In this document: positions 14,302 through 22,702 of the stretch, piece by piece | Layout of the letters: every line of letters starts with the position of its first letter | How positions within the stretch are numbered: the stretch's first letter is position 1 | Assembly: GCA_937910785.1 (NCBI GenBank) | Contig: CALDLG010000215.1 | Coordinates: 1 to 22,952, forward strand | Origin: an uncultured Lachnospiraceae bacterium | Lineage (GTDB): Bacteria > Bacillota > Clostridia > Lachnospirales > Lachnospiraceae | Length of the DNA stretch: 22,952 nt | Direction of reading: 5' to 3' | Notes under the pieces: model-generated | Seen by the model: only the letters and a program-made list of their open reading frames with translations | What the model was told of the DNA's origin: nothing | The model's database searches: none | Position numbers and translations under genes: made by a program

Positions 14302-15144
14302 TCACTTATTTAATAAATATTGATAAATCTCTCTTTTTGTGGTTCCGCGGTCTTTTGCGACCTGTTTCATTGCACTTTTTTTATCCATCCCCTCCTTCTC
14401 GTAAAATGCCATGTGTTCTTCGATGGGTATTTCCTGCCAGGTCTTTTCTTTTTCTTCCTTCTTTTCCTGACGGTTTTTCCCTTCCATGACTATCACATAC
14501 TCGCCGCGCGGTTCCTCTCTTTCATAAGAAAAAAGAGCCTCCTCCAGCGTGGTCGGCAGAATCGTTTCAAATTTCTTCGTCAACTCCCTGCAAAGGGTTA
14601 CTCTTCTGTTTCCCACGTTGTCATATAGTTCCTTCAACGTCCTGATCAGACGATGCGGCGCTTCATACAAAATAATCGTTCTGGATTCTTCCCGCAGTTC
14701 CAGTAAAACTTCTGCTCTTTCCTTCTTATCGGCAGGCAGAAATCCCTCGAAACAAAATCTTCTCGTACTGAGTCCCGACAGCGTCAGTGCTGTAATGCAT
14801 GCCGCCGGCCCCGGCAGAGAAGTCACCGTAATACCCGACTGCATGCACTTGTGAACGAGAACTTCCCCCGGATCGGAAATTGCCGGCGTTCCCGCGTCTG
14901 TGATCAATGCCACATTTTTCCCCTGTAAAAGTTTCTCCACCAGATAGTCTGCTTTTTCTATTTTATTATATTCGTGATAACTTGTCATAGAAGTTTTTAT
15001 TTGAAAATGATTTAACAGCCTGATGCTGTTACGCGTATCCTCCGCCGCGATCAGATCGACGGCCCGCAGCGTTTCCACCGCGCGGGGTGTCATATCTCCC
15101 AGATTTCCGATCGGCGTCGCGCACAGATATAAAATCCCTGCCAT
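14302..15144 (-). CDS. rsmI: 16S rRNA (cytidine1402-2'-O)-methyltransferase
   Basis: A 280-residue RsmI (YabC/YraL family) that 2'-O-methylates C1402 in the decoding centre of 16S rRNA. It has the tetrapyrrole-methylase-type fold: LYLCATPIGNLGDMTPRA at the N-terminus, AAEDTRNSIRLL near 33–44, VALITDAGTPAISDPGE near 75–90 for SAM binding, and PGPAACITALTLSG after that. It has a short lysine-rich C-terminal extension (about 225–280) with a helical end. It follows trmN6 by 24 nt and is the last gene of the yaaR–rsmI run. No hairpin terminator is visible between it and the acpP promoters. Confidence 0.96.
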   Translation of the reverse strand: MAGILYLCATPIGNLGDMTPRAVETLRAVDLIAAEDTRNSIRLLNHFQIKTSMTSYHEYNKIEKADYLVEKLLQGKNVALITDAGTPAISDPGEVLVHKCMQSGITVTSLPGPAACITALTLSGLSTRRFCFEGFLPADKKERAEVLLELREESRTIILYEAPHRLIRTLKELYDNVGNRRVTLCRELTKKFETILPTTLEEALFSYEREEPRGEYVIVMEGKNRQEKKEEKEKTWQEIPIEEHMAFYEKEGMDKKSAMKQVAKDRGTTKREIYQYLLNK

Positions 15145-15168
15145 CCCGCAAAAATGCTCCCTTCGAGC

Positions 15169-15921
15169 TTAATAACCATATAACTCATAGATCTCCGGCA
15201 TATAAACGCCCGGCTCTTTATAGATAATCAACGGCTTCTCAACCTTCATGCGTGGTTTTCCACCACGATTCGCTTCGATCAGTACCATATTCGGTTCCTT
15301 ATCCACGAAAGGATACACCATCTGCATTCGTTTCGGCTCCAGTCTGTACTGTCTTAGAAGTACCATAATTTCCGCCAGCCGGAACGGCCTGTGCACCATA
15401 AAGAAATTGCCCCCCGGCTTTAACAGCCCCGCTGCCTGCCGGATCACATCCTCCAGCGTACACAGAATCTCATGTCTCGCAATCGCCTTGGCGTCCTCCG
15501 GATTGACCAGCCCATGCTGCCCGATCATATAAGGCGGGTTACAGGTAATAACGTCAAAAGAAGCAGCGCCAAAAAGATTCCCTGCCTCTCTGATATCTCC
15601 CGTCACAATCGCGATCTTCTCTTCCAGCCCGTTCAGCACGACGCTTCGCCTTGCCATATCGGCGCTGTCTTCCTGAATTTCCAGTCCGGTAAGATGTGCC
15701 GCCTTCGTTTTCGCCTCCAGCAAAATCGGAATGATGCCCGTACCGGTTCCCATATCCAAAACGCTGCTGCCATCCCTGACTCTCACAAACCCGGAAAGCA
15801 GAACCGCATCCATTCCAAAGCAGAACCTGTCCGGATTCTGAATCAGTCGATAACCGTTACGCTGTAAATCATCTATTCTTTCGTTTTCCTTTAGCTCTAC
15901 GCTTCCTTCGGCCTCAGTCAT
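15169..15921 (-). CDS. trmN6: tRNA1(Val) A37 N6-methyltransferase-type protein
   Basis: A 250-residue class I SAM-dependent methyltransferase of the YfiC/TrmN6 (Bacillus YabB) group, which methylates N6 of adenine in tRNA. The SAM-binding motif VLDMGTGTGIIPILL is near 54–68 and the catalytic CNPPYM near 127–132, as expected for N6-adenine enzymes. RNPDRFCFGMDAVLLSGF-like residues at the N-terminus are typical of this group. AAGGAA precedes the ATG at 15921. It lies 45 nt after ricT and 24 nt before rsmI. The exact tRNA target is taken from the E. coli family member and may differ. Confidence 0.92.
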   Translation of the reverse strand: MTEAEGSVELKENERIDDLQRNGYRLIQNPDRFCFGMDAVLLSGFVRVRDGSSVLDMGTGTGIIPILLEAKTKAAHLTGLEIQEDSADMARRSVVLNGLEEKIAIVTGDIREAGNLFGAASFDVITCNPPYMIGQHGLVNPEDAKAIARHEILCTLEDVIRQAAGLLKPGGNFFMVHRPFRLAEIMVLLRQYRLEPKRMQMVYPFVDKEPNMVLIEANRGGKPRMKVEKPLIIYKEPGVYMPEIYELYGY

Positions 15922-15966
15922 CCCGTTCCTTCATCCCCGCCGGCCCCACAGTTCCGGACGTTTTTA

Positions 15967-16872
15967 TTAATTATCATCCAGTTTGGAAGTATTGTCTTCC
16001 AGTTTTTCCAGTTCCTTCATCTCTTCCGCGTTCACATCCACCTTGTGGTTTTTGTGATGCTTTCTCTTAAACCGGAGCTGATCTACTCTGTATTCCTGAA
16101 TCTCCTTTTCGTCATCCACATCGACAACGACCTTAACCAACTGGCGCAGCACATTCACGCTGTGTACTTCACCCTTTAAGCCATCCGAAGTGGTCACGAA
16201 ATCTCCTACATTCGGAAGTCTTCTGTTCAGGTCCTCATAGGTTTCCTCCTCGTGATTCAGACAGCACATCAGCCTGCCGCAGACACCCGAAATTTTAGTC
16301 GGATTCAATGACAGGTTCTGTTCCTTCGCCATTTTAATGGATACAGGAACAAATTCGGACAGATGCGTATGACAGCACAGCGCCCTTCCGCAGATACCGA
16401 TTCCTCCTACAATTTTCGTTTCATCCCGCACGCCGATCTGACGAAGCTCTATTCTTGTCTTAAAAACAGATGCCAGATCTTTTACCAGTTCCCTGAAATC
16501 AATACGGCCGTCCGCCGTAAAATAGAACAAAACCTTGTTATTGTCAAACGTATACTCCGCATCGATCAGCTTCATCGGCAGCGCATGCTTTCGAATCTTC
16601 TCCAGACAGATCTGAAAAGCGTCTTTTTCCTTTTTGCGGTTCGCCGCCTCCTGTTCATCATCTTTCGGCGTTGCCACACGCAGTACCGACTTTAACGGCT
16701 GTACCACCTTGTCCTCTGCCACCTCCCGCGGGTCTCCTACTACGGTTCCGTATTCGATCCCCCTTGCGGTCTCCACGATAACATGATCGCCCTTTCGGAT
16801 CTGCAGCCTGCCGGGATCAAAAAAATAGATTTTCCCGGCGGTGCGGAACCGCACACCAATAACCTTTACCAT
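15967..16872 (-). CDS. ricT: PSP1-domain protein RicT (YaaT)
   Basis: A 301-residue PSP1 C-terminal domain protein, orthologous in position and sequence to Bacillus RicT/YaaT, part of the RicAFT complex that acts with RNase Y in mRNA maturation and affects sporulation and biofilm formation. Cys161, Cys166 and Cys167 (CGRALCC) and Cys198, Cys203 and Cys204 (CGRLMCC) form the paired cysteine motifs that hold Fe-S clusters in the Bacillus complex. The tail (about 270–301) is charged and probably disordered. GGAGG lies 10 nt before the ATG. It follows holB by 53 nt. RicA and RicF homologues are not in the window. Confidence 0.95.
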   Translation of the reverse strand: MVKVIGVRFRTAGKIYFFDPGRLQIRKGDHVIVETARGIEYGTVVGDPREVAEDKVVQPLKSVLRVATPKDDEQEAANRKKEKDAFQICLEKIRKHALPMKLIDAEYTFDNNKVLFYFTADGRIDFRELVKDLASVFKTRIELRQIGVRDETKIVGGIGICGRALCCHTHLSEFVPVSIKMAKEQNLSLNPTKISGVCGRLMCCLNHEEETYEDLNRRLPNVGDFVTTSDGLKGEVHSVNVLRQLVKVVVDVDDEKEIQEYRVDQLRFKRKHHKNHKVDVNAEEMKELEKLEDNTSKLDDN

Positions 16873-16925
16873 CCTCTGTTAACCTCCATATTCAAGCAGA
16901 AAACCCATTGGAGGAAATTCTGCTC

Positions 16926-17915
16926 CTAATTCTCCTGTATCGTCAGAAGAAGCAATTCCATCGTCAGATCAAAATTCACATTGGCTTCCAGCCTTCTCTT
17001 CGCCTGCTGCAAAGCCTTCACAATTGTTTCGATCCCCTCATAGGTACTTCTGTCCGCTACCTTACGGATATATTGAATCTCATTTTTAAAAATCAGACTG
17101 TTGGCGTCCTTCGTCGCCTTGAACAACAGAACGTCCCGGTACCAGACGGAAAGAATGTCCAGATAATCGGTGACATCAAACTGATATTCGGAAATCTTTC
17201 TGATCGCCTTTATGACCTCGCTGATGTCCATATCATTAATATATTTCACCAGCGTGACCGCTTCCTCCTTAACTTTCTCAAATTCTTCACTGGACGCGAG
17301 CATCTTGGCTTTCCCGATATTGCCTCTGGCAAAGGCCACGCAGATATTGGCCTTGTAGTCCGGGATTTCAAGCTCTTCCATCAGATATTTTTTTACCTTG
17401 TGATCCGGTACCGGCTTCATATGCAGCACAACGCACCTGCTCAATATGGTCGGCAGAAGGGAATCCACGTTAGCGGTCAATATCAGAATTACCGCATACT
17501 CCGGCGGCTCCTCCAGCGTTTTCAGCAGGGCGTTCTGTGCCTGTACCGTCATTTTCTCCCCTTCGTTCATGATGTATACCTTCCGGGGGCTGCTGTAGGG
17601 CTTAATTCCGATATCGTTATTGATCTGCGTTCTGATATCCTCTACGCCGATCGTATTGGGCTTGTCATGCGCTACAAAAATAATATCCGGCTGATTGCCG
17701 CTCTTTGCCTGAATACAGGAATGGCATTCCCCACAGGGTTCCGTTTCCCCTTTTTCACACTGCAGTGCCGCAGCAAAGACTTTGGCAATAAATTCCTTGC
17801 CGGAACTTCTTTCCCCATTGATAATATACGCATGCGATACTTTATTCATGGCAATGGCGTTCTGCAAATGTTCCTTTAACTGTTCCTGTCCGATAATGTC
17901 CGTAAATTTCGCCAT
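16926..17915 (-). CDS. holB: DNA polymerase III delta' subunit
   Basis: A 329-residue clamp-loader subunit that, with DnaX and HolA, loads the beta clamp on DNA. The AAA+ domain starts at the N-terminus. The Walker-A-like segment NGERSSGKE (33–41) is degenerate, as is common for delta'. Cys53, Cys61, Cys64 and Cys67 form the zinc-binding module. LEEPP (134–138) and the sensor-1-region SRC motif (159–161) are present. It follows yaaR by 59 nt, the Bacillus arrangement. A ribosome binding site AAAGGGA is 12 nt or so upstream. Confidence 0.95.
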   Translation of the reverse strand: MAKFTDIIGQEQLKEHLQNAIAMNKVSHAYIINGERSSGKEFIAKVFAAALQCEKGETEPCGECHSCIQAKSGNQPDIIFVAHDKPNTIGVEDIRTQINNDIGIKPYSSPRKVYIMNEGEKMTVQAQNALLKTLEEPPEYAVILILTANVDSLLPTILSRCVVLHMKPVPDHKVKKYLMEELEIPDYKANICVAFARGNIGKAKMLASSEEFEKVKEEAVTLVKYINDMDISEVIKAIRKISEYQFDVTDYLDILSVWYRDVLLFKATKDANSLIFKNEIQYIRKVADRSTYEGIETIVKALQQAKRRLEANVNFDLTMELLLLTIQEN

Positions 17916-17974
17916 ACTCTCACCATCCCTTTCTCTTTACAGGCTGAAATGATCCGTTTCCAGCCTTCCCCCTC

Positions 17975-18415
17975 TTATGTGAAGATATCCAAAAGCAGTC
18001 CTCTGATCTCTCCGATCTTATTTAAAATCGCCAGATTGTCTTTTTCATCCTTCACAAGTTCCTGCGCCAGTTCATCCAGATTCTTATCGATCAGACGAAT
18101 AATCCCGTAAACGCGGTGCCGTCCTTTTCTGTCCAGAAAGTTCTCTCTGGAAAAAGCATGGGAACGGTTTACGATCTCATTCATGAAATCCTTGATCAAC
18201 GCCCGGTACCTCCGCATATCCTTGATATCCCGGTGTTTGGCAAGCTTATCACCCTGCCTGGTAATCTCTTCCATCATCTGCGTCAGTGCATTCTGCAGAT
18301 CCTGTTCTTCAATCCTGCTGACCAGTGTAAATTTAAATGTTCCATCCGCCTCCTGCGCCTGCTGCGTCTGTTCCACCTGCACAGGCTGCTGGACCTGATT
18401 TACTTTAATATCCAC
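17975..18415 (-). CDS. yaaR: YaaR family protein (DUF327)
   Basis: A 146-residue DUF327/YaaR protein of unknown function. It has a glutamine-rich N-terminus (1–25) and a mostly helical remainder ending in LNKIGEIRGLLLDIFT. The start is GTG, fixed by GGAGGA 5 nt upstream; there is no suitable ATG. As in Bacillus subtilis it directly precedes holB. The tmk and yaaQ genes that come before it in Bacillus are missing here. It is the first gene of the run ending with rsmI and has a promoter of its own in the 90-nt gap upstream. Confidence 0.9.
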   Translation of the reverse strand: MDIKVNQVQQPVQVEQTQQAQEADGTFKFTLVSRIEEQDLQNALTQMMEEITRQGDKLAKHRDIKDMRRYRALIKDFMNEIVNRSHAFSRENFLDRKGRHRVYGIIRLIDKNLDELAQELVKDEKDNLAILNKIGEIRGLLLDIFT

Positions 18416-18420
18416 CTGCG

Positions 18421-18426
18421 TCCTCC
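18421..18426 (-). promoter_or_regulatory. Ribosome binding site for the GTG start of yaaR
   Basis: Minus-strand GGAGGA lies 5 nt ahead of the GTG at 18415. It is the feature that decides this non-ATG start. Confidence 0.8.
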
Positions 18427-18470
18427 AATGCGCTCACTATGCGCCGCATTCTTTCCTTCTTCTCTCTTTA

Positions 18471-18499
18471 ATAATGCCATATTTTCATAGAAATTTCAA
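18471..18499 (-). promoter_or_regulatory. Candidate promoter of the yaaR–rsmI operon
   Basis: Minus-strand -35 TTGAAA (18499–18494), 17-nt spacer, -10 CATTAT (18476–18471) with an extended-10 TG one base upstream. It starts 7 nt past the yaaO stop, and no terminator is seen in between, so read-through from yaaO is also possible. Confidence 0.5.
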
Positions 18500-18505
18500 T
18501 TTTAT

Positions 18506-20071
18506 TCAGCAAATAATCACAGTTCCTTCGTCAGATAAACCCTGTACATGCAGACCCATGCGCAGCCCTTCCTCTATTCGCCGGATCGTGCATGCCTCTA
18601 TGACTTCCCCCGGAACCACAAGTGGAATGCCGGGCGGATAAATACATATGAAATCTCCGCTGATTCTGCCCGCCGCCTGTCCAAGCGCAATTTCTTTCAC
18701 GCCGTTTTCTCCAGCGCCGCCGACATTTCCCGCATAATTCTCCCTGCCATCCGGGAAATCTCTGTCATGTGCAGCATTTAACGCCTGCGCGATCGTCAGT
18801 CTCACGGGCGGAAGATCTTCCGTTTCCGCCGGTCCGGAATCCGCCGCGCACCGCGCCCTCTCTTCCCACGAATTTCCCGCGGCCGCCATCTCCTCCCCGA
18901 TCCGTTCATCGATTCGCAATATGGCCTCTGCCAGTCTCTGCCAGCCCGCTTCTTCATCCGCCACCGTCATAATCGCCAGTACATAACTGCCGGCCGCCAT
19001 TTCCGGCTGTATATGAAATTCATTCCTGAGCATCTCATAAAGAGCCTGTCCGCTTACGGATGTTCCTTTCACGGAAATAACAATCTTACAGATATCCCAT
19101 GCCCGAAAACAGTATTTTTCTCCGGGAACGGCCCTGGGAGCACCGATCCTGATATGCCGGCACTTCTCCGTCCGACGCATAAATGCTTCGTAATGCCCGG
19201 TCAGCCGCGCGAAACAATCGGGCGCATTTTTTTTCATATATGAGATACAGGCATCCATCCCCGCCATCAGGACATAAGATGGGCTGCTCGACTGATAAAT
19301 GCTCAGATAATGCCGCAGTCTTCTCCGATTAACGCACTTCCCGTTCACATGCAGAAGTGCCGTCTGCGTCATTGACGGCAGCGTTTTATGCAGACTGTGA
19401 ATTACGATATCCGCCCCCTGTTTCACCGCGTTCTCCGGCATTTCCCGGGACAGTCCAAGATGCGCTCCATGAGCTTCGTCCACAATCAGAATCTTTCCCT
19501 TTTCATGAACAATACGGCCGATTTCCCGGATATCCGAAATCAGGCCCTCATAGGTGGGCGACGTAATCACAACCGCCCTGCATTCCGGGTACCTCGCCAA
19601 CGCCTCTTTTACCGCTGCGGGGCTGACGGCATCCGAAATGTCAAATTCCGCAATCCGGCCCGGACAGAGATATTTCACATGCAGCTCTTTCAAAAATGCC
19701 GCATGATAGACGGATTTATGACAGTTACGGGCGATAAGGATCGTATCCCCCCTGTCCGCCACCGCCGAAATAGCTGACAGAATTCCACAGGTACTTCCAT
19801 TTACCAGAAAAAAAGTCTCTTCCGCGCCATATAGCGCAGCCGCCCGCTCCTGTGCCTGCCGGATAATTCCCTCCGCCTGATGCAGGTTATCGAAGTCATC
19901 TATCTCCGTAATATCGATTTGAAAAAAGTCAGAAAACCCCTCTATCACACCGCGCCGCTTATGCCCCGGCATATGACAGGGATACCAGTCTGTCTCTCCG
20001 TATCGGACAAGGCTGTCATATAGCGGCCCTGTCGTCTGTCTTTCCCCATAATTCAAACTGTTTTTCCTCAT
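18506..20071 (-). CDS. yaaO: Orn/Lys/Arg decarboxylase-family PLP enzyme (YaaO)
   Basis: A 521-residue fold-type I PLP enzyme of the ornithine/lysine/arginine decarboxylase family, with the compact Firmicute form lacking the N-terminal receiver-like wing domain. The N-terminal PLYDSL...CHMPGHKRR, the STCG motif, DEAHGAHLG (Asp198) and SLHKTLPSMTQT with the PLP lysine at Lys229 are present. The C-terminal YPPGIPLVVPGE is characteristic. A Gly/Asn-rich insertion (about residues 450–466) sits in the C-terminal domain. The substrate cannot be read from sequence; polyamine synthesis is likely. An ATG at 20071 with AAGGCGG upstream fits best, but it still overlaps the preceding HD gene by 56 nt. 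This gene precedes the yaaR–holB block as in Bacillus. Confidence 0.93.
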   Translation of the reverse strand: MRKNSLNYGERQTTGPLYDSLVRYGETDWYPCHMPGHKRRGVIEGFSDFFQIDITEIDDFDNLHQAEGIIRQAQERAAALYGAEETFFLVNGSTCGILSAISAVADRGDTILIARNCHKSVYHAAFLKELHVKYLCPGRIAEFDISDAVSPAAVKEALARYPECRAVVITSPTYEGLISDIREIGRIVHEKGKILIVDEAHGAHLGLSREMPENAVKQGADIVIHSLHKTLPSMTQTALLHVNGKCVNRRRLRHYLSIYQSSSPSYVLMAGMDACISYMKKNAPDCFARLTGHYEAFMRRTEKCRHIRIGAPRAVPGEKYCFRAWDICKIVISVKGTSVSGQALYEMLRNEFHIQPEMAAGSYVLAIMTVADEEAGWQRLAEAILRIDERIGEEMAAAGNSWEERARCAADSGPAETEDLPPVRLTIAQALNAAHDRDFPDGRENYAGNVGGAGENGVKEIALGQAAGRISGDFICIYPPGIPLVVPGEVIEACTIRRIEEGLRMGLHVQGLSDEGTVIIC

Positions 20072-20636
20072 CACGTTTCCGCCTTGCCTCGGCGAAATCG
20101 TACCGCTTACCATGTCCCTTATGCAGCTTCAATGTCTCCATCAGGGAACAATACTTATCCGCGCTTGTAACCACCCAGGCTTCCCTGCATACCGGCGGTA
20201 CAACCGTTAAAGGCCACATATGCTTCCTGATAATATCGCGCTGAACATCCGTCAGCTGATATTCCTTATCCGCGTTCCGAAGCGCTATGCCCGGATGCCA
20301 GAAACCGTGCAGACGCTTTCGTTCCGATAAGTGATCTTTGTCATGCCAGTCATACAGAAAATAATCATGCAGCAGGGACCCTCTGATCAAATCCCGCTGA
20401 TTACAGTGCAGATGCAGTTTTTTATTCAGAATCAGACTGTGCCTTGCAACACTCAGGCAGTGATCGTTAACCGTCATATTTCCATGCTGAATATGCGCCT
20501 TCGTCATCCTGAAATTATCGGAATGAATAATATCATCCCCATATTTCTGCAAAAGATCACGAATCCTTCGATAACGCTCATAATGCTTTTTCAGTCTCTC
20601 TCTTCTTCGATTCCTGATTTTTTCCACAATACTCAT
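20016..20636 (-). CDS. HD-domain phosphohydrolase (second HD gene)
   Basis: A 206-residue protein with a basic, arginine- and lysine-rich helical N-terminus (about 1–40) and an HD-superfamily metal-dependent hydrolase core. Candidate metal ligands are His59 in NDHCLSVARH, His90-Asp91 in LLHDYFLYDWH, His residues in HGFWHPG and IRKHMWPL, and Asp in SADKYC. The substrate is unknown; HD proteins often cleave phosphate mono- or diesters or nucleotides. The start is uncertain: ATG at 20636 (used here), ATG at 20660, or a TTG at 20672 that would overlap the glycosyltransferase stop as TTGA and suggest translational coupling. Its 3' end overlaps yaaO by 56 nt in another frame. Confidence 0.8.
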   Translation of the reverse strand: MSIVEKIRNRRRERLKKHYERYRRIRDLLQKYGDDIIHSDNFRMTKAHIQHGNMTVNDHCLSVARHSLILNKKLHLHCNQRDLIRGSLLHDYFLYDWHDKDHLSERKRLHGFWHPGIALRNADKEYQLTDVQRDIIRKHMWPLTVVPPVCREAWVVTSADKYCSLMETLKLHKGHGKRYDFAEARRKRDEEKQFELWGKTDDRAAI

Positions 20637-20668
20637 CCTGCAATCATGTCCTTTCCTCATTTTTTCTG

Positions 20669-21847
20669 TCAAATGCCTTCTATTAAATTATGCAGTACGG
20701 CCGCCCGATGTCCCCATGTATGCGCCGTCTTCGCCATTTCGTATCCGTTATCAATGATTTTCTGCAAATTCACCGGATCGGCCAACAATCCATACACCAT
20801 ATCCGGCAGCTCCTCCGGACGGGCTGTCGAATAAATTCTGCTGTTTACCTTATCCTGCAGAATCTCATCCAGATAGACACTGCTGTCCGTCAGGCACAAT
20901 GCCCCGTTCAGCATCGAATTAAAAATCCTGTCATGCGCACCATCCCGAAACCAGGGCATGACGTTCAAAGAAATTTTACTCTGACATAATTTTTTCAGAC
21001 AACCCACGGAATCCAGACTATTGCCATTGACCAGATTCTCCGGCTTCTTACAGTCCAGTTCGTTCCATCCGCCGCCGAAAACATTCACGCGGATACCCGC
21101 ATCCACAAGCGCCTGTACAGCCTGCCCCCTTGTCCGGAATCGGACATACAGGTCAATAAAGGTCAGACTGCTCATGACTTTCTTCAGTTCTTCCTCCGCA
21201 GCCTCCGGAATCTCCCGGCGGATATGCTCTTCGGCAACTTCTTCCACCGTCCGCATCGGATGCGCCAGTAAGTCGTCTATCATTCCATAATAAAACGCCG
21301 TATACTCGTCGTCAATCCTTGTAATGTATTTTTCGAACTTCTCAGGTCGCGTATAATTCCCCACCATCGTTACATCATATCTGCGATACTGTGCCGGCAC
21401 ATAGGATTTATTCGGATAAAGCTGCGTGCCCGCAAGCGGCAGAAACGGTCCGTTCTGAATCTCCGGGAAAAATCTTTTCATATACTTCTCATGGTTCCTG
21501 TCAATGCTGATATGATGATAGTCTTTCGGATGCCTCGCCAGGAAATGATGATAATACATCGGATGATCCACAACAATATTATAACTCGGTATCCGCAGCG
21601 CATCCCACATCATCCGGTCGCTTTCATCCAAAAAAATCTCTTCACCGCTCATCCCATGAAAATTAAAATTAATCAACACGGTATTTCCTTTTTCAAAAAA
21701 ATCGAAAAAGCGATTCGTGCTGCTCCAGGGACGACTCAAATCAAAAATATAGGTCTGATGTCCCATTTTCTCAAAGGCCTCTGCCAGCTGTATGGAGAAA
21801 TAACCCTGCGTTTCGATATCGCCCTCAAAAAGCATTATTTTCTTCAT
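20669..21847 (-). CDS. CgeB-like glycosyltransferase
   Basis: A 392-residue protein with a two-domain GT-B-like plan: an N-terminal part (MKKIMLFEGDIETQGYFS...) resembling DUF3880, and a C-terminal domain resembling Glyco_trans_1_2/CgeB, with LNVMPWFRDGAHDRIFNSML followed by GALCLTDSSVYLDEI (about residues 295–330), where a Glu/Asp-rich donor-binding loop is expected. No membrane segment is present, so it is cytoplasmic. The ATG at 21847 has GGGAGA 5 nt upstream; a frame extending to 22120 lies inside the preceding gene and is rejected. It overlaps the upstream HD gene by 23 nt. CgeB-type enzymes modify spore coats or surface glycans; the acceptor here is unknown. Confidence 0.85.
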   Translation of the reverse strand: MKKIMLFEGDIETQGYFSIQLAEAFEKMGHQTYIFDLSRPWSSTNRFFDFFEKGNTVLINFNFHGMSGEEIFLDESDRMMWDALRIPSYNIVVDHPMYYHHFLARHPKDYHHISIDRNHEKYMKRFFPEIQNGPFLPLAGTQLYPNKSYVPAQYRRYDVTMVGNYTRPEKFEKYITRIDDEYTAFYYGMIDDLLAHPMRTVEEVAEEHIRREIPEAAEEELKKVMSSLTFIDLYVRFRTRGQAVQALVDAGIRVNVFGGGWNELDCKKPENLVNGNSLDSVGCLKKLCQSKISLNVMPWFRDGAHDRIFNSMLNGALCLTDSSVYLDEILQDKVNSRIYSTARPEELPDMVYGLLADPVNLQKIIDNGYEMAKTAHTWGHRAAVLHNLIEGI

Positions 21848-22517
21848 AGCAATCTCCCAAAAGTGCTCTGCCCTCCCGATAGGCTTCGCCGGTTTCCCGC
21901 AGCAGATTTTGATAAAAGCCGGCCGCCGCTGCTCTTCGGCCCTCGGCAATTTCTTTTCCCCGTTTCGTATAAAAGGAATCATAAATTCCTTCCAGCTTGA
22001 ATTTGTATTCATGGAAAAAGGATTCCCGGTCATCATCCGTCCCGTCAGACACCTGTCCATCAGACCGCAAAGAATATAAAGGCTCCGATACCTGACCTTT
22101 ATATAACAGGGTACGAGCAATGCCGATCGCTCCGGTCACATCAATCTTATCCGCATCGAATAAGATCTTTGCCTCCAGGCTCTGTGGCGGCGCATCGCTT
22201 CGGAAACGGTGCGTTATAATACAATCCCTCACATGAACAATGAAGTCCTCCGCAAAATGATTTTCCATCAAAAATTCGCAGGCCTTCCTTGCCCCCTCCC
22301 GCGCATGGCACAGCTTCGGGTTCAAAAACTGCTCTTTTCTCCCTACATCATGAAGCAGGCAGGCACAGATAAGCACATCATAGTCCACCTCACGCTCTGT
22401 CCGTGCAATGTCAAGCGCCGTATACAGCACCCGGTAAACATGCTCCTTATCATGCGCGCTGTCCTCCATGCATGACTGCATGTAATTTTCCCATAATAAA
22501 TAATTCTCTCTTGTCAT
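21825..22517 (-). CDS. HD-domain phosphohydrolase (first HD gene)
   Basis: A 230-residue metal-dependent HD phosphohydrolase. Candidate ligands are His26 in AHDKEHVYRV, His56-Asp57 in ACLLHDVGR and Asp121/Asp123 in LFDADKID, the usual H...HD...D order. A second His pair (HAREGAR and ITHRFR) adds to the active-site pattern. This kind of stand-alone HD protein resembles YedJ/YpgQ-type nucleotide or nucleoside-phosphate hydrolases, but the substrate cannot be assigned. The ATG at 22517 has AGGA about 12 nt upstream. It is the first gene of a four-gene overlapping set and differs in sequence from the second HD gene, so it is not a recent duplicate. Confidence 0.9.
   Translation of the reverse strand: MTRENYLLWENYMQSCMEDSAHDKEHVYRVLYTALDIARTEREVDYDVLICACLLHDVGRKEQFLNPKLCHAREGARKACEFLMENHFAEDFIVHVRDCIITHRFRSDAPPQSLEAKILFDADKIDVTGAIGIARTLLYKGQVSEPLYSLRSDGQVSDGTDDDRESFFHEYKFKLEGIYDSFYTKRGKEIAEGRRAAAAGFYQNLLRETGEAYREGRALLGDCYEENNAF
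21853..21858 (-). promoter_or_regulatory. Ribosome binding site that fixes the glycosyltransferase start
   Basis: Minus-strand GGGAGA, 5 nt before the ATG at 21847 and embedded in the 3' end of the preceding HD gene. It indicates re-initiation or coupling and rules out the longer frame to 22120. Confidence 0.75.
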
Positions 22518-22576
22518 AATTATCGGTTTTCCTGTCTCAAATATTTGCCTTTTTCCATACTTTTCTGACCCTCATC

Positions 22577-22585
22577 ATTTTATCA
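22577..22585 (-). promoter_or_regulatory. Extended -10 promoter candidate for the HD–glycosyltransferase unit
   Basis: Minus-strand TGATAAAAT gives a TGn extended -10 with hexamer TAAAAT (22582–22577). A convincing -35 is lacking (TGGATT at 17 nt is weak). It lies 60 nt ahead of the HD start codon. Confidence 0.4.
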
Positions 22586-22702
22586 TATTTTTCGGTAAAA
22601 TCCACTCCCTGTCGTGCAAATATCCCTAATTTGCTTAATTTACCATTTTACCCCGTCCACGATGACTTCACATCCTGTTCAGCCCGCGGTTATGCCTGCC
22701 CG

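Noticed and set aside
16908..17879. Plus-strand open frame of about 323 codons opposite holB
   Set aside because: It lies entirely antisense to holB, which has the Zn and SRC motifs. No independent start signal or motif is present.
20669..22120. Longer glycosyltransferase starting at 22120
   Set aside because: The extra 91 codons lie within the first HD gene in another frame, and the internal ATG at 21847 has a strong ribosome binding site.
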